Shown here: positions 44,777 to 53,378 of the stretch, piece after piece
How the letters are laid out: each line of letters begins with the position of its first letter
Position numbering within the stretch: the stretch's first letter is position 1
Source: Streptomyces parvus
GTDB taxonomy: Bacteria > Actinomycetota > Actinomycetes > Streptomycetales > Streptomycetaceae
Assembly (NCBI RefSeq): GCF_032121415.1
Contig: NZ_CP135079.1
Span: 868,001 to 932,000 of the forward strand
Direction of reading: 5' to 3'
DNA length: 64,000 nt
Translations under genes and position numbers: made by a program
Notes under the pieces: generated by a model
Seen by the model: the letters and a program-made list of their open reading frames with translations, nothing else
Told to the model about the DNA's origin: nothing
The model's database searches: none

Positions 44777-45595
44777 TCAGCTCTCCGGGCGTCCCGTGGC
44801 CACCGCGTAGAAGGCGACCGCGGCGGCGGCGCCCACGTTCAGTGAGTCGATGCCGTGCGCCATCGGGATGCGGACCCATTCGTCGGCGGCCGTCAGGGCC
44901 CGCGTGGACAGCCCGTCGCCCTCGGCTCCGAGCATCAGCGCCACCCGCTCCAGCCGGTGCGGGGCCGCCTCGTCGATGCTGGTGGCCTTGGCGTCGGGGG
45001 TGAGGGCGAGGAGCCGGAAGCCAGCCTCCCGTACCGTCTCCAGCGATTTGGGCCAGGCTTCGAGCCGGGCGTAGGGGACGGAGAAGACCGCGCCCATGGA
45101 GACCTTGACGGAGCGCCGGTAGAGCGGGTCGGCACAGTCCGGGGAGAGCAGGACGGCGTCCATGCCCAGGGCCGCCGCGCTGCGGAAGATGGCGCCGATG
45201 TTGGTGTGGTCGTTCACCGATTCCATGACCACCACCCGGCGCGCGGTGGCGAGCAGTTCGTCGGCGGCGGGGAGCGGCTTGCGCTGCATGGAGGCGAGCG
45301 CGCCACGGTGGACGTGGTAGCCGGTGACGCGTTCGGCCAGCTCGGGGGCGACCGCGTACACCGGGGCCGGGACCTCGTCGATGACGTCGCGCATCACGTC
45401 GACCCACTTGGCCGAGAGCAGCATGGAGCGCATCCCGTACCCGCTCTGCCGGGCGCGGCGGATCACTTTCTCGCCCTCGGCGATGAAGAGCCCTTCGGCG
45501 GGTTCGCGGCGTCGTCGCAACTCGACGTCGGTCAGGCCGATGTAGTCGCTCAGCCGCGGGTCGTCGGGGTCGTCGACGGTGATGAGATCTGCCAC
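44777..45595 (-). CDS. SpoU/TrmH-family RNA methyltransferase
   Basis: SPOUT-class 2'-O-methyltransferase of 272 residues. The N-terminal substrate-binding part is followed by the knotted domain with NIGAIFRSAAALGMDAVLL (motif 1), ALMLGAEGDGLS (motif 2) and IPMAHGIDSLNVGAAAAVAFY (motif 3), all intact. It modifies rRNA or tRNA; the target nucleotide cannot be told. Start GTG at 45595. It lies downstream of cobA on the same strand, with 91 nt between. Confidence 0.9.
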   Translation of the reverse strand: MADLITVDDPDDPRLSDYIGLTDVELRRRREPAEGLFIAEGEKVIRRARQSGYGMRSMLLSAKWVDVMRDVIDEVPAPVYAVAPELAERVTGYHVHRGALASMQRKPLPAADELLATARRVVVMESVNDHTNIGAIFRSAAALGMDAVLLSPDCADPLYRRSVKVSMGAVFSVPYARLEAWPKSLETVREAGFRLLALTPDAKATSIDEAAPHRLERVALMLGAEGDGLSTRALTAADEWVRIPMAHGIDSLNVGAAAAVAFYAVATGRPES

Positions 45596-45686
45596 AGGGT
45601 GATACTGCCTTGTCCGGTGTGTGGGGCCAACGCCTGGGAGGGAGTCGCGTAACCGCGGGTTACGGGGCGGAGGTGCGGGCTCTTGC

Positions 45687-47006
45687 CTACTCGGCCGTGT
45701 CCTGGACGGAGGCCGGCGCGGAGTCGGGGCCGACCGCGACGACGTCGCCGATGACGATCACGGCGGGCGGGCGCACGTCCTCGGCGACCGCACGCTCCCC
45801 GACGTCCGCAAGGGTCGCGTCGACCCGGCGCTGGGCGGCGGTGGTGCCCTCCTGGACGAGGGCGACCGGGGTGGCCGGGTCCTTGCCGTGGGCGATCAGG
45901 GCGGCGGCGATGGCGCCGATCTTGTCGACGGCCATCAGCAGGACGAGGGTGCCGCGCAGTCGGGCGATGGCCGCCCAGTCGACCAGCGAGCGCGGGTCCT
46001 CGGGCGCGACATGGCCGCTGACCACGGTGAACTCGTGGGCGACGCCCCGATGGGTGACCGGGATTCCGGCCGCCCCTGGGACGGAGATGGTGCTGGAGAT
46101 GCCGGGGACGACCGTGCAGGGGATGCCCTCGGCCGCCAGCGCCTGGGCCTCTTCCATGCCGCGGCCGAAGACGAACGGGTCGCCGCCCTTGAGCCGGACC
46201 ACCGACTTGCCCGCCTTGGCGTGCTCGATGAGCGCCTGGTTGATCGCCTCCTGGGCCATGAACCGGCCGTAGGGGATCTTCGCGGCGTCGATGACCTCGA
46301 CGTGCGGCGGCAGTTCGTCCAGCAGGTCGCGGGGGCCGAGGCGGTCGGCGATGACCACGTCGGCCTCGGCGAGGAGGCGGCGGCCCCGGACGGTGATCAG
46401 GTCCGGGTCGCCGGGGCCGCCGCCGACGAGTGCGACCCCGGGGGCGCGGGTGCGGTGGTGGCGGGCGACGAGAGTGCCGTCGCGCAGGCCCTCGACGATG
46501 GCGTCGCGGAGGGCGGCGGAGTGCCGGGGGTCGCGGCCTCGGGGGGTGGTGTTGAGGACGGCGACGGTGATGTTCTCTATGCGGCCGGTGGCCGGGGTCC
46601 AGGCGGTGGCGGCCTCGGCGTCGTCGGACCGGACGCACCAGGTGCGGGTGCGCTCGGCCTCGGCGGAGGCGGCGTCGTTGGCCGTGGTGTCGGAGGACGC
46701 GACGAGGGCGTACCAGGTGTCGGCGAGATCGCCGTCCTGGTAGCGGCGGCGCTCCCAGAGGATCTCCCCGGCGTCCGCCATCGCCTCGACGGAGGGCGTG
46801 GCGGAGGGGGAGATCAGGGTGATGACGGCACCGGTGGCGATGAGCTGCGGCAGCCTGCGCTGGGCGACCTGTCCACCGCCGATGACGACGACGCGGCGGC
46901 CGTGCAGGCGCAGTCCTACGGGGTACGCGGGGTGGTCGGCGTGGTCGGTGTGACCCGCGCGGTCGGCGTGACCTGAGCGGTCGGCGTGGTCTGCGTGCTC
47001 GGCCAT
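45687..47006 (-). CDS. cobA: CysG-like uroporphyrinogen-III C-methyltransferase with His-rich N-terminus
   Basis: A 439-residue fusion. An N-terminal Rossmann domain (GLRLHGRRVVVIGGGQVAQRR) of the precorrin-2 dehydrogenase/siroheme synthase type is joined to a C-terminal SUMT domain with LVGGGPGDPDLITVRGRRLL, RLKGGDPFVFGRG and VVPGISS. It feeds both siroheme and cobalamin. The CysG middle segment is shortened. The first 25 residues hold six histidines (4, 7, 13, 19, 22, 25) in imperfect HADHADR/GHADRAGH repeats, an apparent lineage-specific addition that may bind metal. ATG at 47006. Confidence 0.88.
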   Translation of the reverse strand: MAEHADHADRSGHADRAGHTDHADHPAYPVGLRLHGRRVVVIGGGQVAQRRLPQLIATGAVITLISPSATPSVEAMADAGEILWERRRYQDGDLADTWYALVASSDTTANDAASAEAERTRTWCVRSDDAEAATAWTPATGRIENITVAVLNTTPRGRDPRHSAALRDAIVEGLRDGTLVARHHRTRAPGVALVGGGPGDPDLITVRGRRLLAEADVVIADRLGPRDLLDELPPHVEVIDAAKIPYGRFMAQEAINQALIEHAKAGKSVVRLKGGDPFVFGRGMEEAQALAAEGIPCTVVPGISSTISVPGAAGIPVTHRGVAHEFTVVSGHVAPEDPRSLVDWAAIARLRGTLVLLMAVDKIGAIAAALIAHGKDPATPVALVQEGTTAAQRRVDATLADVGERAVAEDVRPPAVIVIGDVVAVGPDSAPASVQDTAE

Positions 47007-47160
47007 GGCGGTACGGCTCCTCGTGCGGGTCCTGCGTTGCGTGCCGCTGCGGCGGTGAAGCGGCTGTGACGTGCGGAAAGTGGGGGTGCGGGTGGGAACA
47101 CGATACGGGGTGGGGGTGACGGGGGGCCCGGGGCGGGGGCGCCTGCGGCGGGCCTCCTCC

Positions 47161-47250
47161 CCTGTCCCGCCCCTTCCCGAACCGGGGCTCGGCCCCGGGC
47201 CCCGTTTCTCAAGCGCCGGAGGAGCTGGAATGGGGCCGGGGCGGAGTCGG
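47161..47250. repeat. Candidate Streptomyces interspersed palindromic element
   Basis: The segment contains CGAACCGGGGCTCGGCCCCG and CTCAAGCGCCGGAGGAGCTG in the order I recall for a short palindromic element common between Streptomyces genes. It contains the inverted repeat CGGGGC/GCCCCG. It lies downstream of the BluB-CobT gene. The match is from memory. Confidence 0.45.
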
Positions 47251-47255
47251 GTGCT

Positions 47256-50200
47256 CTACTTCTCCGTTACGCCTGCCGAGTCGAACGTCGCCACCTCGTG
47301 CATCGCCCGTGCCGCGCTCTGCACGATCGGGAGTGCCAGCAGCGCGCCGGTGCCCTCGCCGAGACGGAGGTCGAGGTCGACCAGGGGGCGCAGGCCCAGT
47401 TTGTTGAGCGCGGCGACGTGGCCGGGCTCCGCGCTGCGGTGGCCCGCGATGCAGGCGGCCAGCGCCTCGGGGGCGATGGCGCGGGCGACCAGGGCGGCGG
47501 CCCCCGCGCTCACGCCGTCCAGGATCACCGGCGTACGCAGGGAGGCTCCGCCGAGGAGGAAGCCCGCCATCGCCGCGTGCTCCAGGCCGCCCACCGCCGC
47601 GAGCACGCCGATCGGGTCGGCCGGGTCCGGCTGGTGCAGGTCGAGGGCGCGGCGTACGACGTCGACCTTGCGGGCGTGCATCTCGTCGTTGATGCCGGTC
47701 CCCCGGCCGGTCACCTCGGCCGCGTCGATCCCCGTGTAGACGCAGATCAGCGCAGCCGACGCCGTGGTGTTCGCGATGCCCATCTCACCGGTGAGCAGCG
47801 CCTTGTTGCCCGCCGCCACCAGGTCCCTGGCCGTCTCGATGCCGACCTCGATCGCGGCCAGGACCTCTTCGCGGGTGAGCGCGGGCCCCGTCGTGAAGTC
47901 CGCCGTACCCGGGCGCACCTTGCGGGGCAGCAGACCGGGGGTCGCGGGCAGGTCCGTCGCCACGCCGACGTCCACGACGCAGACCTCCGCCCCGACCTGT
48001 GCCGCGAAGGCGTTGCAGACGGCTCCGCCGCCGAGGAAGTTCGCCACCATCTGGGCGGTGACCTCCTGCGGCCAGGCGGTGACCCCCTGGGCGTGCACCC
48101 CGTGGTCACCGGCGAAGATCGCGACGGCCGCGGGCTCCGGGATCGGCGGCGGGCACATCCGGGAGAGCCCGGACAACTGCGCGGAGATGATCTCCAGCAT
48201 GCCGAGCGCCCCGGCGGGCTTCGTCATCCGCTTCTGGCGCTCCCACGCCTCGCCGAGCGCCTTCGCGTCCAGCGGGCGGATCGCGGAGACCGTCTCCTGG
48301 AGCAGGTCGTGCGGCTCGGCGCCGGGCAGCGCGCGACGGCCGTACGTCTCCTCGTGGACGACCCACGACAGCGGGCGGCGCTTCGACCAGCCCGCCTGCA
48401 TCAGCTCGGGCTCCTCGGGGAACTCGTCGACGTAACCGACGCAGAGGTAGGCCACGACCTCCAGGTGCTCGGGCAGGCCCAGCGCGCGGACCATCTCCCG
48501 CTCGTCGAAGAAGCTGACCCAACCGACGCCGAGCCCCTCGGCGCGGGCCGCCAGCCACAGGTTCTCCACGGCCAGCGCCGAGGAGTAGGGGGCCATCTGC
48601 GGCTGGGTGTGCCGGCCCAGGGTGTGGCGGCCGCCGCGGGTCGGGTCCGCGGTCACGACGATGTTGACCGGGGTGTCGAGGATCGCCTCGATCTTCAGTT
48701 CCTTGAACTGCTTCGCCCGGCCCTTGGGCAGCGACTTGGCGTAGGCGTCGCGCTGGCTCTGGGCCAGTTCGTGCATGGAGCGGCGGGTCTCCGCCGAGCG
48801 GATGACGACGAAGTCCCACGGCTGCGAGTGGCCGACGCTCGGCGCGGTGTGCGCCGCTTCCAGCACCCGGAGCAGGACCTCGTGCGGAATCGGGTCGCTG
48901 CGGAAGCCGTTGCGGATGTCCCGGCGTTCGCGCATGACCCGCAGCACCGCTTCGCGCTCGGCGTCGTCGTAACCGGGGGCGGGCGGGGTGACCGGCTGCT
49001 CGGCGGCCTCCACCGGCTCCAGCGCCTCCGCCTGTTCCTCGGGCTGCGGTGTCTCCACCTGCTGCGCCGCCCCGGTCTGTGCCTGCGGCTGCGCGGGCTG
49101 CGCTACGGCCGCCTGCGGCTCCGGAAGAAGCTCCGGCGTCTCGATGACCTCCGGGCCGGTGCCGTCCTCGGCGTCGGGCGCGACCGCGTGGGCGGCCTCG
49201 GGCTCCGTCGCCGCCACTGCGGGCTCGACCGTGGGCTCGGGGGCGGGAGCCGGGGTCACTTCCTGCTCCGGTGCGTTCCCTTCGACCGCTCCCCCGGTCA
49301 CCGGCTCGGCGGCCTCTTCCGCGACGGGCTCCGGCTGTACGGGCTCGGGGGCGAGCGGCGTGGCCGCCTGCTCCTCCGGCACGGCGGTCTCCGGAACCAC
49401 CACCGCCTCCGGGCTCTCGGCCACTGCCGCGGCGGGGGCCGGTTCGACGGGCTGCTCCTGCTCCTGCTGCACCACGGACTCGGGCCGGGCCACCACCGGC
49501 TCGACGACGGGCGGTTCCTGGACCAGGGCCTGGGGCTCCGGGGCGACGGCTTCCGTCGGGACGGCCTGCGCCTCGGGCTCCGGGGCGACGGCTTCCGTCG
49601 AGACGGCCTGTGCCTCGGGCTCCGGGGCGACGGCTTCCGTCGGGACGGCCTGTGCCTCGGGCTCCGGGGCGACGGCTACTCCGTGCTGGGCCTCCGGCGG
49701 CCCCAGCGGCTCCACCGGCTCCGGCCTCTCCTGTGCGGTCGCCTCGTCGGCCGGGGCCTGGAGGGGTGCCTCCGCCGGTTCGGCCGGGGTCTCGGGCTGT
49801 GCCGCCTCGGGCTCCGGGACGAGGACCGGTCCTGCGGGGGGCATCGCCATCGCGACCGGCTCGGGAACGACCGTTTCTGCCGGGGCGGCCTGCGGGGCCG
49901 GCTCGTGCTGCACACCGGGAGCGGACTGCACCAGCTGATCCGGCCGGGCCGGCTGCTCGACCGGGGCCGCCGGGGCGACCGGGGCCACCAGGACTTCCTC
50001 GGGGGCGGGCACGGCCGCCTGCTCCGTCGGCTGGACCGGCGGAGCCGTCCGAACCGGCTGCTCGGCCACTGCCTCGGCCTGGTCGGCCACCACCGGCTGC
50101 TCGGCCGCGACAGCCTGCGCCGGCTCCGCGACGACCTGCTCCGGCTGCTGAACCGGCTCGGCAGCCGTCTGCTCGGCGGGCACCGGCTCCGCGACGGGCT

Positions 50201-50888
50201 GCTCCGGCTGTGCCCCCCACGGGGCGCCGGCCTGCGGCGGGATCTCGCCCAGCTGCGGGCCCGGCAGGTTCGACGGGTCCTCGGCCGGGATGTCGAAGTA
50301 CTCGGGGCCGCTCGTCGGCGGGCCCGCGTGGCGTGCGGGCGCGGCGGTCCGGGTGGCCCCGGCGGGGCCCCGGTCGGCCAGGGAGCGTACGACGCCGCCC
50401 TGCGTACCGCCGCCGTACGACGGAGGGTCGGCGGCGGCCGGGCCCCGGTGCAGGGGGCGGCGGGCGGGGGCCGCGGCGTGCGCGCCCACCGGTGCGGGGG
50501 CGGGCGCCGGGACGCGTACGCCGTTGAGGTCCACGGAACCGGAGTCGCGGCCCCCGGACTCGTGCGTGCTGTGCGTCTCCACGGCGGGGGCCGCCTGGAC
50601 CTGCTGCACGGGAACCTGGGGCTGGGGCTGCGCCGGCCCGTGTTCGGCCACGGGCGGCTGCGGCGCCGCGGTCTGCGCGAGGGGCTGGCCGTGCGCGGGG
50701 GCGGGGGCGGCCTGCGGGTCGCTCCAGGCGCCCTGGGAGGTCGGCATCAGCAGAAGGTCGTCGTCCTCGGGGGTGTGCTCGGAGGGGTCGAGGAAGGTGT
50801 GCGCGTCCGGGGCGGGGATGCCCGGCTGCTCCACCATGCCTGCGTTCTCCGGCAGTCCCTCGCCCGGGATCTGGCCGGTGTCAGTCAT
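47256..50888 (-). CDS. cobT: BluB-CobT fusion with a long low-complexity N-terminus
   Basis: A 1210-residue protein with three parts. Residues 1-635 are Pro/Glu/Ala/Val/Gln-rich and probably disordered, with a 14-residue repeat (EAQAVPTEAVAPEP) three to four times around residue 405-453. Residues about 638-850 are a BluB-type flavin nitroreductase (RERRDIRNGFRSDPIPHEVL, SVGHSQPWDFVV, GVGWVSFFDE) that makes dimethylbenzimidazole. Residues about 860-1210 are CobT (FAGDHGVHAQGVTAWPQEVT, GEMGIANTTASAAL), with catalytic Glu1178 in LGEGTGAL. It would make and activate the B12 lower ligand in one polypeptide. ATG/GTG near 50888 gives MTDTGQIPGEGLPEN. Confidence 0.9.
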   Translation of the reverse strand: MTDTGQIPGEGLPENAGMVEQPGIPAPDAHTFLDPSEHTPEDDDLLLMPTSQGAWSDPQAAPAPAHGQPLAQTAAPQPPVAEHGPAQPQPQVPVQQVQAAPAVETHSTHESGGRDSGSVDLNGVRVPAPAPAPVGAHAAAPARRPLHRGPAAADPPSYGGGTQGGVVRSLADRGPAGATRTAAPARHAGPPTSGPEYFDIPAEDPSNLPGPQLGEIPPQAGAPWGAQPEQPVAEPVPAEQTAAEPVQQPEQVVAEPAQAVAAEQPVVADQAEAVAEQPVRTAPPVQPTEQAAVPAPEEVLVAPVAPAAPVEQPARPDQLVQSAPGVQHEPAPQAAPAETVVPEPVAMAMPPAGPVLVPEPEAAQPETPAEPAEAPLQAPADEATAQERPEPVEPLGPPEAQHGVAVAPEPEAQAVPTEAVAPEPEAQAVSTEAVAPEPEAQAVPTEAVAPEPQALVQEPPVVEPVVARPESVVQQEQEQPVEPAPAAAVAESPEAVVVPETAVPEEQAATPLAPEPVQPEPVAEEAAEPVTGGAVEGNAPEQEVTPAPAPEPTVEPAVAATEPEAAHAVAPDAEDGTGPEVIETPELLPEPQAAVAQPAQPQAQTGAAQQVETPQPEEQAEALEPVEAAEQPVTPPAPGYDDAEREAVLRVMRERRDIRNGFRSDPIPHEVLLRVLEAAHTAPSVGHSQPWDFVVIRSAETRRSMHELAQSQRDAYAKSLPKGRAKQFKELKIEAILDTPVNIVVTADPTRGGRHTLGRHTQPQMAPYSSALAVENLWLAARAEGLGVGWVSFFDEREMVRALGLPEHLEVVAYLCVGYVDEFPEEPELMQAGWSKRRPLSWVVHEETYGRRALPGAEPHDLLQETVSAIRPLDAKALGEAWERQKRMTKPAGALGMLEIISAQLSGLSRMCPPPIPEPAAVAIFAGDHGVHAQGVTAWPQEVTAQMVANFLGGGAVCNAFAAQVGAEVCVVDVGVATDLPATPGLLPRKVRPGTADFTTGPALTREEVLAAIEVGIETARDLVAAGNKALLTGEMGIANTTASAALICVYTGIDAAEVTGRGTGINDEMHARKVDVVRRALDLHQPDPADPIGVLAAVGGLEHAAMAGFLLGGASLRTPVILDGVSAGAAALVARAIAPEALAACIAGHRSAEPGHVAALNKLGLRPLVDLDLRLGEGTGALLALPIVQSAARAMHEVATFDSAGVTEK
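49528..49680 (-). repeat. 42-nt tandem repeat inside the BluB-CobT gene
   Basis: Two full 42-nt units (49564-49605, 49606-49647) flanked by partial ones, differing at a few bases. Each codes for 14 residues, so the frame is kept. The unit lies in the Pro/Glu/Ala-rich N-terminal region. Confidence 0.85.
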
Positions 50889-51221
50889 GCGTACCCCTCG
50901 CCCATCGTCAGTGCTCCTTCGGCCCTTCGCCCGGGACGCCGAACCACGGCACGCCGGTGCTCGTCATCAAGAACGAGCGGGCTCGCCGCGCGGCACGAAA
51001 CGCCCGCGGGGCTTCCTATTCTCGCGGCCGATCGCCGCCGCGACAGGCAGTTCTGCCACGGCTCACTGTGGACTGCGCCACGTTGCGCGTCCCCCGGGTT
51101 GTGCCGTACCACAGTGCGGACCAAAACAGTCCACTTTTCCGGACATTGACGAACGAAGTGACGAACGTCCGGGCGCGGTACAACAATCGGCCAGCCTACC
51201 TCGCGTACCGGGCGCAAGGGA
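50889..51221. other. Intergenic region upstream of BluB-CobT
   Basis: About 330 nt between cobL and the fusion gene. It has lower GC than its surroundings at 51100-51190. There is a CCGGAC...GTCCGG inverted repeat (51139-51172) that encloses two direct copies of TGACGAACG (51147-51155, 51159-51167), possibly an operator. I do not find the conserved B12-box of a cobalamin riboswitch. Confidence 0.4.
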
Positions 51222-52460
51222 TCAGGGGGCGAGGTCCGAACGCCCTGCGGAGAGAAGGAACACGACGGACCTCTCCCGCTCGGTCCACACCTCGGTGTCC
51301 AGGTCGACGGACTGGAGCAGCGAGCACTCGACGGTATAGCCGTTGCCGGTGAGGGCCGCGCCGAGCGCCTCGGCCTCGTCCCGGTTGGAGGCGTGCGTGA
51401 CGATGCGTTCCGGCCGCCGGTCGATGACGGCCCGGGCCACCGGGACTCCGCCGCCGCCGATCCGTACCACGTCGGGTTCGGGCAGCCGTTCGAGGATATG
51501 CGGGGCGCTGCCGCGTACGACCTGGACGGGGACGCCGAAGGCGCGGGCGGCGGCCTCGGTGCGGGCGCAGGCGGCCGGGTCGGCGTCGACGGCGAGGACC
51601 GCGGCGCCGAAGCGGGCCGCCTCGACGGCGAGGGCGCCGCTGCCGGAGCCGATGTCCCACAGCAGGTCGCCGGTGCGGGGGCCGAGGCGGGCGAGCTGGG
51701 CGGCGCGCAGCCCGGGGAACTCCCCCTCGCCGGACTCCTGCATGCGTTCGGCCCCGGCGGCCCGGTAGGCCTGGGCGGGCAGGGCCCAGCCGCGTATCCC
51801 CTGGGGGTAGGCGGGTTGGCGGCCGGCGATCCAGGCGCCGGCCGTGGTGGTCTCGGGTCCGCTGCCGATGACGATCACGACGTTGGGGTCGCGCCAGGTG
51901 TGGTCGGCGGCCTTGTCGGAGGTGAGGACGGTGACGCGTTCGCGGTCGGTGCCCAGCTCCTCGCAGATGACGAAGGTGCGGTGGACGCCGTCGAGGAGGA
52001 GGGCCAGTTCGGCGGGGCCCGCGCCCGGTGAGGTGAGGACGGCGACCTTGTGGTGGGCCCGGCAGACGTTGACCGCGCGGCGCAGGTTGCGGGGGTGGGC
52101 GACGACGATCTGGGCGTCGTCCCAGGGCATGCCGGCCCGGGCGAAGGCGGTGGCCACGGAGGAGACGGCGGGGACGACCTCGACCTCCAGGCCGTGTTCG
52201 CGGGCGCGCAGGGTGCGGACGACGCCGAAGAAGCCGGGGTCGCCGTCGGCGAGCACGACGGCGCTGCCGCGGTGTCCGGCGATCCTGCGGGCGGCGCGGT
52301 CGACGCTGCCGAGCCGGATGCGTTCGGCGTTCGGCGGCACTTCCGGCAGGGCGAGGTGGTGTGCGGCGCCGGCGACGAGCGTGGCGGCCGAGAGCGCGGC
52401 CGTGGCCGCTCTGGTCAGTGGCGAGCCGTCCCAGCCGATCACCGTGACCCGGTCGGCCAT
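51222..52460 (-). CDS. cobL: Precorrin-6Y C5,15-methyltransferase (CbiE-CbiT fusion)
   Basis: Cobalamin corrin-ring enzyme of 412 residues. The N-terminal half is the CbiE tetrapyrrole-methylase fold (VTVIGWDGSPL, VVLADGDPGFFGVVRTL, VEVVPAVSSVATAFARAG). The C-terminal half from about 210 is CbiT, a Rossmann methyltransferase with SAM motif LLWDIGSGSGALAVEAARFG and decarboxylase activity. This fused form is the usual aerobic-type CobL. ATG at 52460. It points the same way as bluB-cobT and cobA, forming a small corrin group, but other cob genes are not in the window. Confidence 0.93.
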   Translation of the reverse strand: MADRVTVIGWDGSPLTRAATAALSAATLVAGAAHHLALPEVPPNAERIRLGSVDRAARRIAGHRGSAVVLADGDPGFFGVVRTLRAREHGLEVEVVPAVSSVATAFARAGMPWDDAQIVVAHPRNLRRAVNVCRAHHKVAVLTSPGAGPAELALLLDGVHRTFVICEELGTDRERVTVLTSDKAADHTWRDPNVVIVIGSGPETTTAGAWIAGRQPAYPQGIRGWALPAQAYRAAGAERMQESGEGEFPGLRAAQLARLGPRTGDLLWDIGSGSGALAVEAARFGAAVLAVDADPAACARTEAAARAFGVPVQVVRGSAPHILERLPEPDVVRIGGGGVPVARAVIDRRPERIVTHASNRDEAEALGAALTGNGYTVECSLLQSVDLDTEVWTERERSVVFLLSAGRSDLAP

Positions 52461-52589
52461 CGTCGTCTGTCTCCTGGGGTGTCGGAGGGGTGGGCGTTCA
52501 CCCGTGCGGTGCGGGGCGTTTCCCGTACGGTGCCGGGCAGGGGTGAGAGTACCTGGTCCGGGCCTCGGGCCCGCGGGTGGCCTCGGGCG

Positions 52590-53237
52590 CTACTTCCAGT
52601 CGTTGTACGTGCCGTAGCCGCCGGCGTCCGCGAGCTGTTCGGCGACCCCTTCGAGGTCCTCGGGGAGGAGTCCCCAGACGATCAGGTCGGTGCGGATGTC
52701 GGTCCAGCCGCCGTCGGTGCCGTTCTCGGTCCGGGTGCGGGCGATCCGGGCGTTGCGCAGGACGCCCTCGCTGATGCAGCCGAGCTTCTGGGCGACCTGC
52801 TGGGAGGCGGTGTTGTCGGCGGGGGTGCGCAGCTCCATGCGCTCGAAGCCCTGGTCGCGGAAGAGCCATTCGGCTATGGCGAGCACGGATTCGGTGGCGT
52901 ACCCCTCGCCGCGGGCCCAGGGAGCGGTGATGTAGCGGACCTCGGTGGAGCGGGTGCGCCAGTCCGTGTTGAGGAGGCGGACGCTGCCGACGAGCCGCTG
53001 GGTGAGGAATTCGGTGACGGCGAGCGCGATGCCCTGGCCGCCGGTGCGTTCCGCCGGGGCGATCCTGCGGACCCAGCGTTCGGCGTCGACCTGGGTGTAC
53101 GGGTTGGGTCCGTCCATCCACGCGACGACCGCCTCGTCGTTCATCATCTCGATGTACGCGGGGATGTCGGCCATCTCGAAGGGGCGCATCACCAACCTGT
53201 CCGTGCTGATGGAGATGGACGGAAGGGTGGTAGTCAT
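52590..53237 (-). CDS. GNAT acetyltransferase (RimJ/RimL type)
   Basis: A 215-residue N-acetyltransferase of the RimJ/RimL subgroup: STDRLVMRPFEMADIPAYIEMM at the start, YITAPWARGEGYATESVLAIAEW as the acetyl-CoA-binding segment, and DNTASQQVAQKLGCISEGVLRN near the end. Such enzymes acetylate ribosomal or other N-termini or small molecules; the substrate is unknown. ATG at 53237 (MTTTLPSISIS) was chosen, with GGAG 8 nt upstream. It lies alone between cobL and the metQ terminator. Confidence 0.87.
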   Translation of the reverse strand: MTTTLPSISISTDRLVMRPFEMADIPAYIEMMNDEAVVAWMDGPNPYTQVDAERWVRRIAPAERTGGQGIALAVTEFLTQRLVGSVRLLNTDWRTRSTEVRYITAPWARGEGYATESVLAIAEWLFRDQGFERMELRTPADNTASQQVAQKLGCISEGVLRNARIARTRTENGTDGGWTDIRTDLIVWGLLPEDLEGVAEQLADAGGYGTYNDWK

Positions 53238-53316
53238 GCGCAGCTCCATGCCGAAGACCGGGTAAAAGCACAGCATGCAGCATCGGGTCCGCCTTGTGCA
53301 TGGGCGGGTCGGCACC

Positions 53317-53358
53317 ACGGAGCCCCGCACCTCCGGGGTGGGAGGTGCGGGGCTCCGT
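53317..53358 (-). terminator. Terminator of the metNIQ operon
   Basis: Eighteen-base perfect stem (53317-53334 against 53341-53358) with a 6-nt loop, 20 nt after the metQ stop codon on the minus strand. Confidence 0.85.
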
Positions 53359-53378
53359 CGGCAAGTGCCGGGCGGATG

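Noticed and set aside
47298..51149. A 1283-codon open frame on the plus strand opposite the BluB-CobT gene
   Set aside because: It mirrors the codon bias of the real gene on the other strand; composition is Gly/Arg/Leu-rich without any family motif, and no ribosome site precedes it.
50889..51221. Cobalamin riboswitch upstream of bluB-cobT
   Set aside because: No conserved B12-box or surrounding paired elements found on the minus strand; a covariance-model search would settle it.
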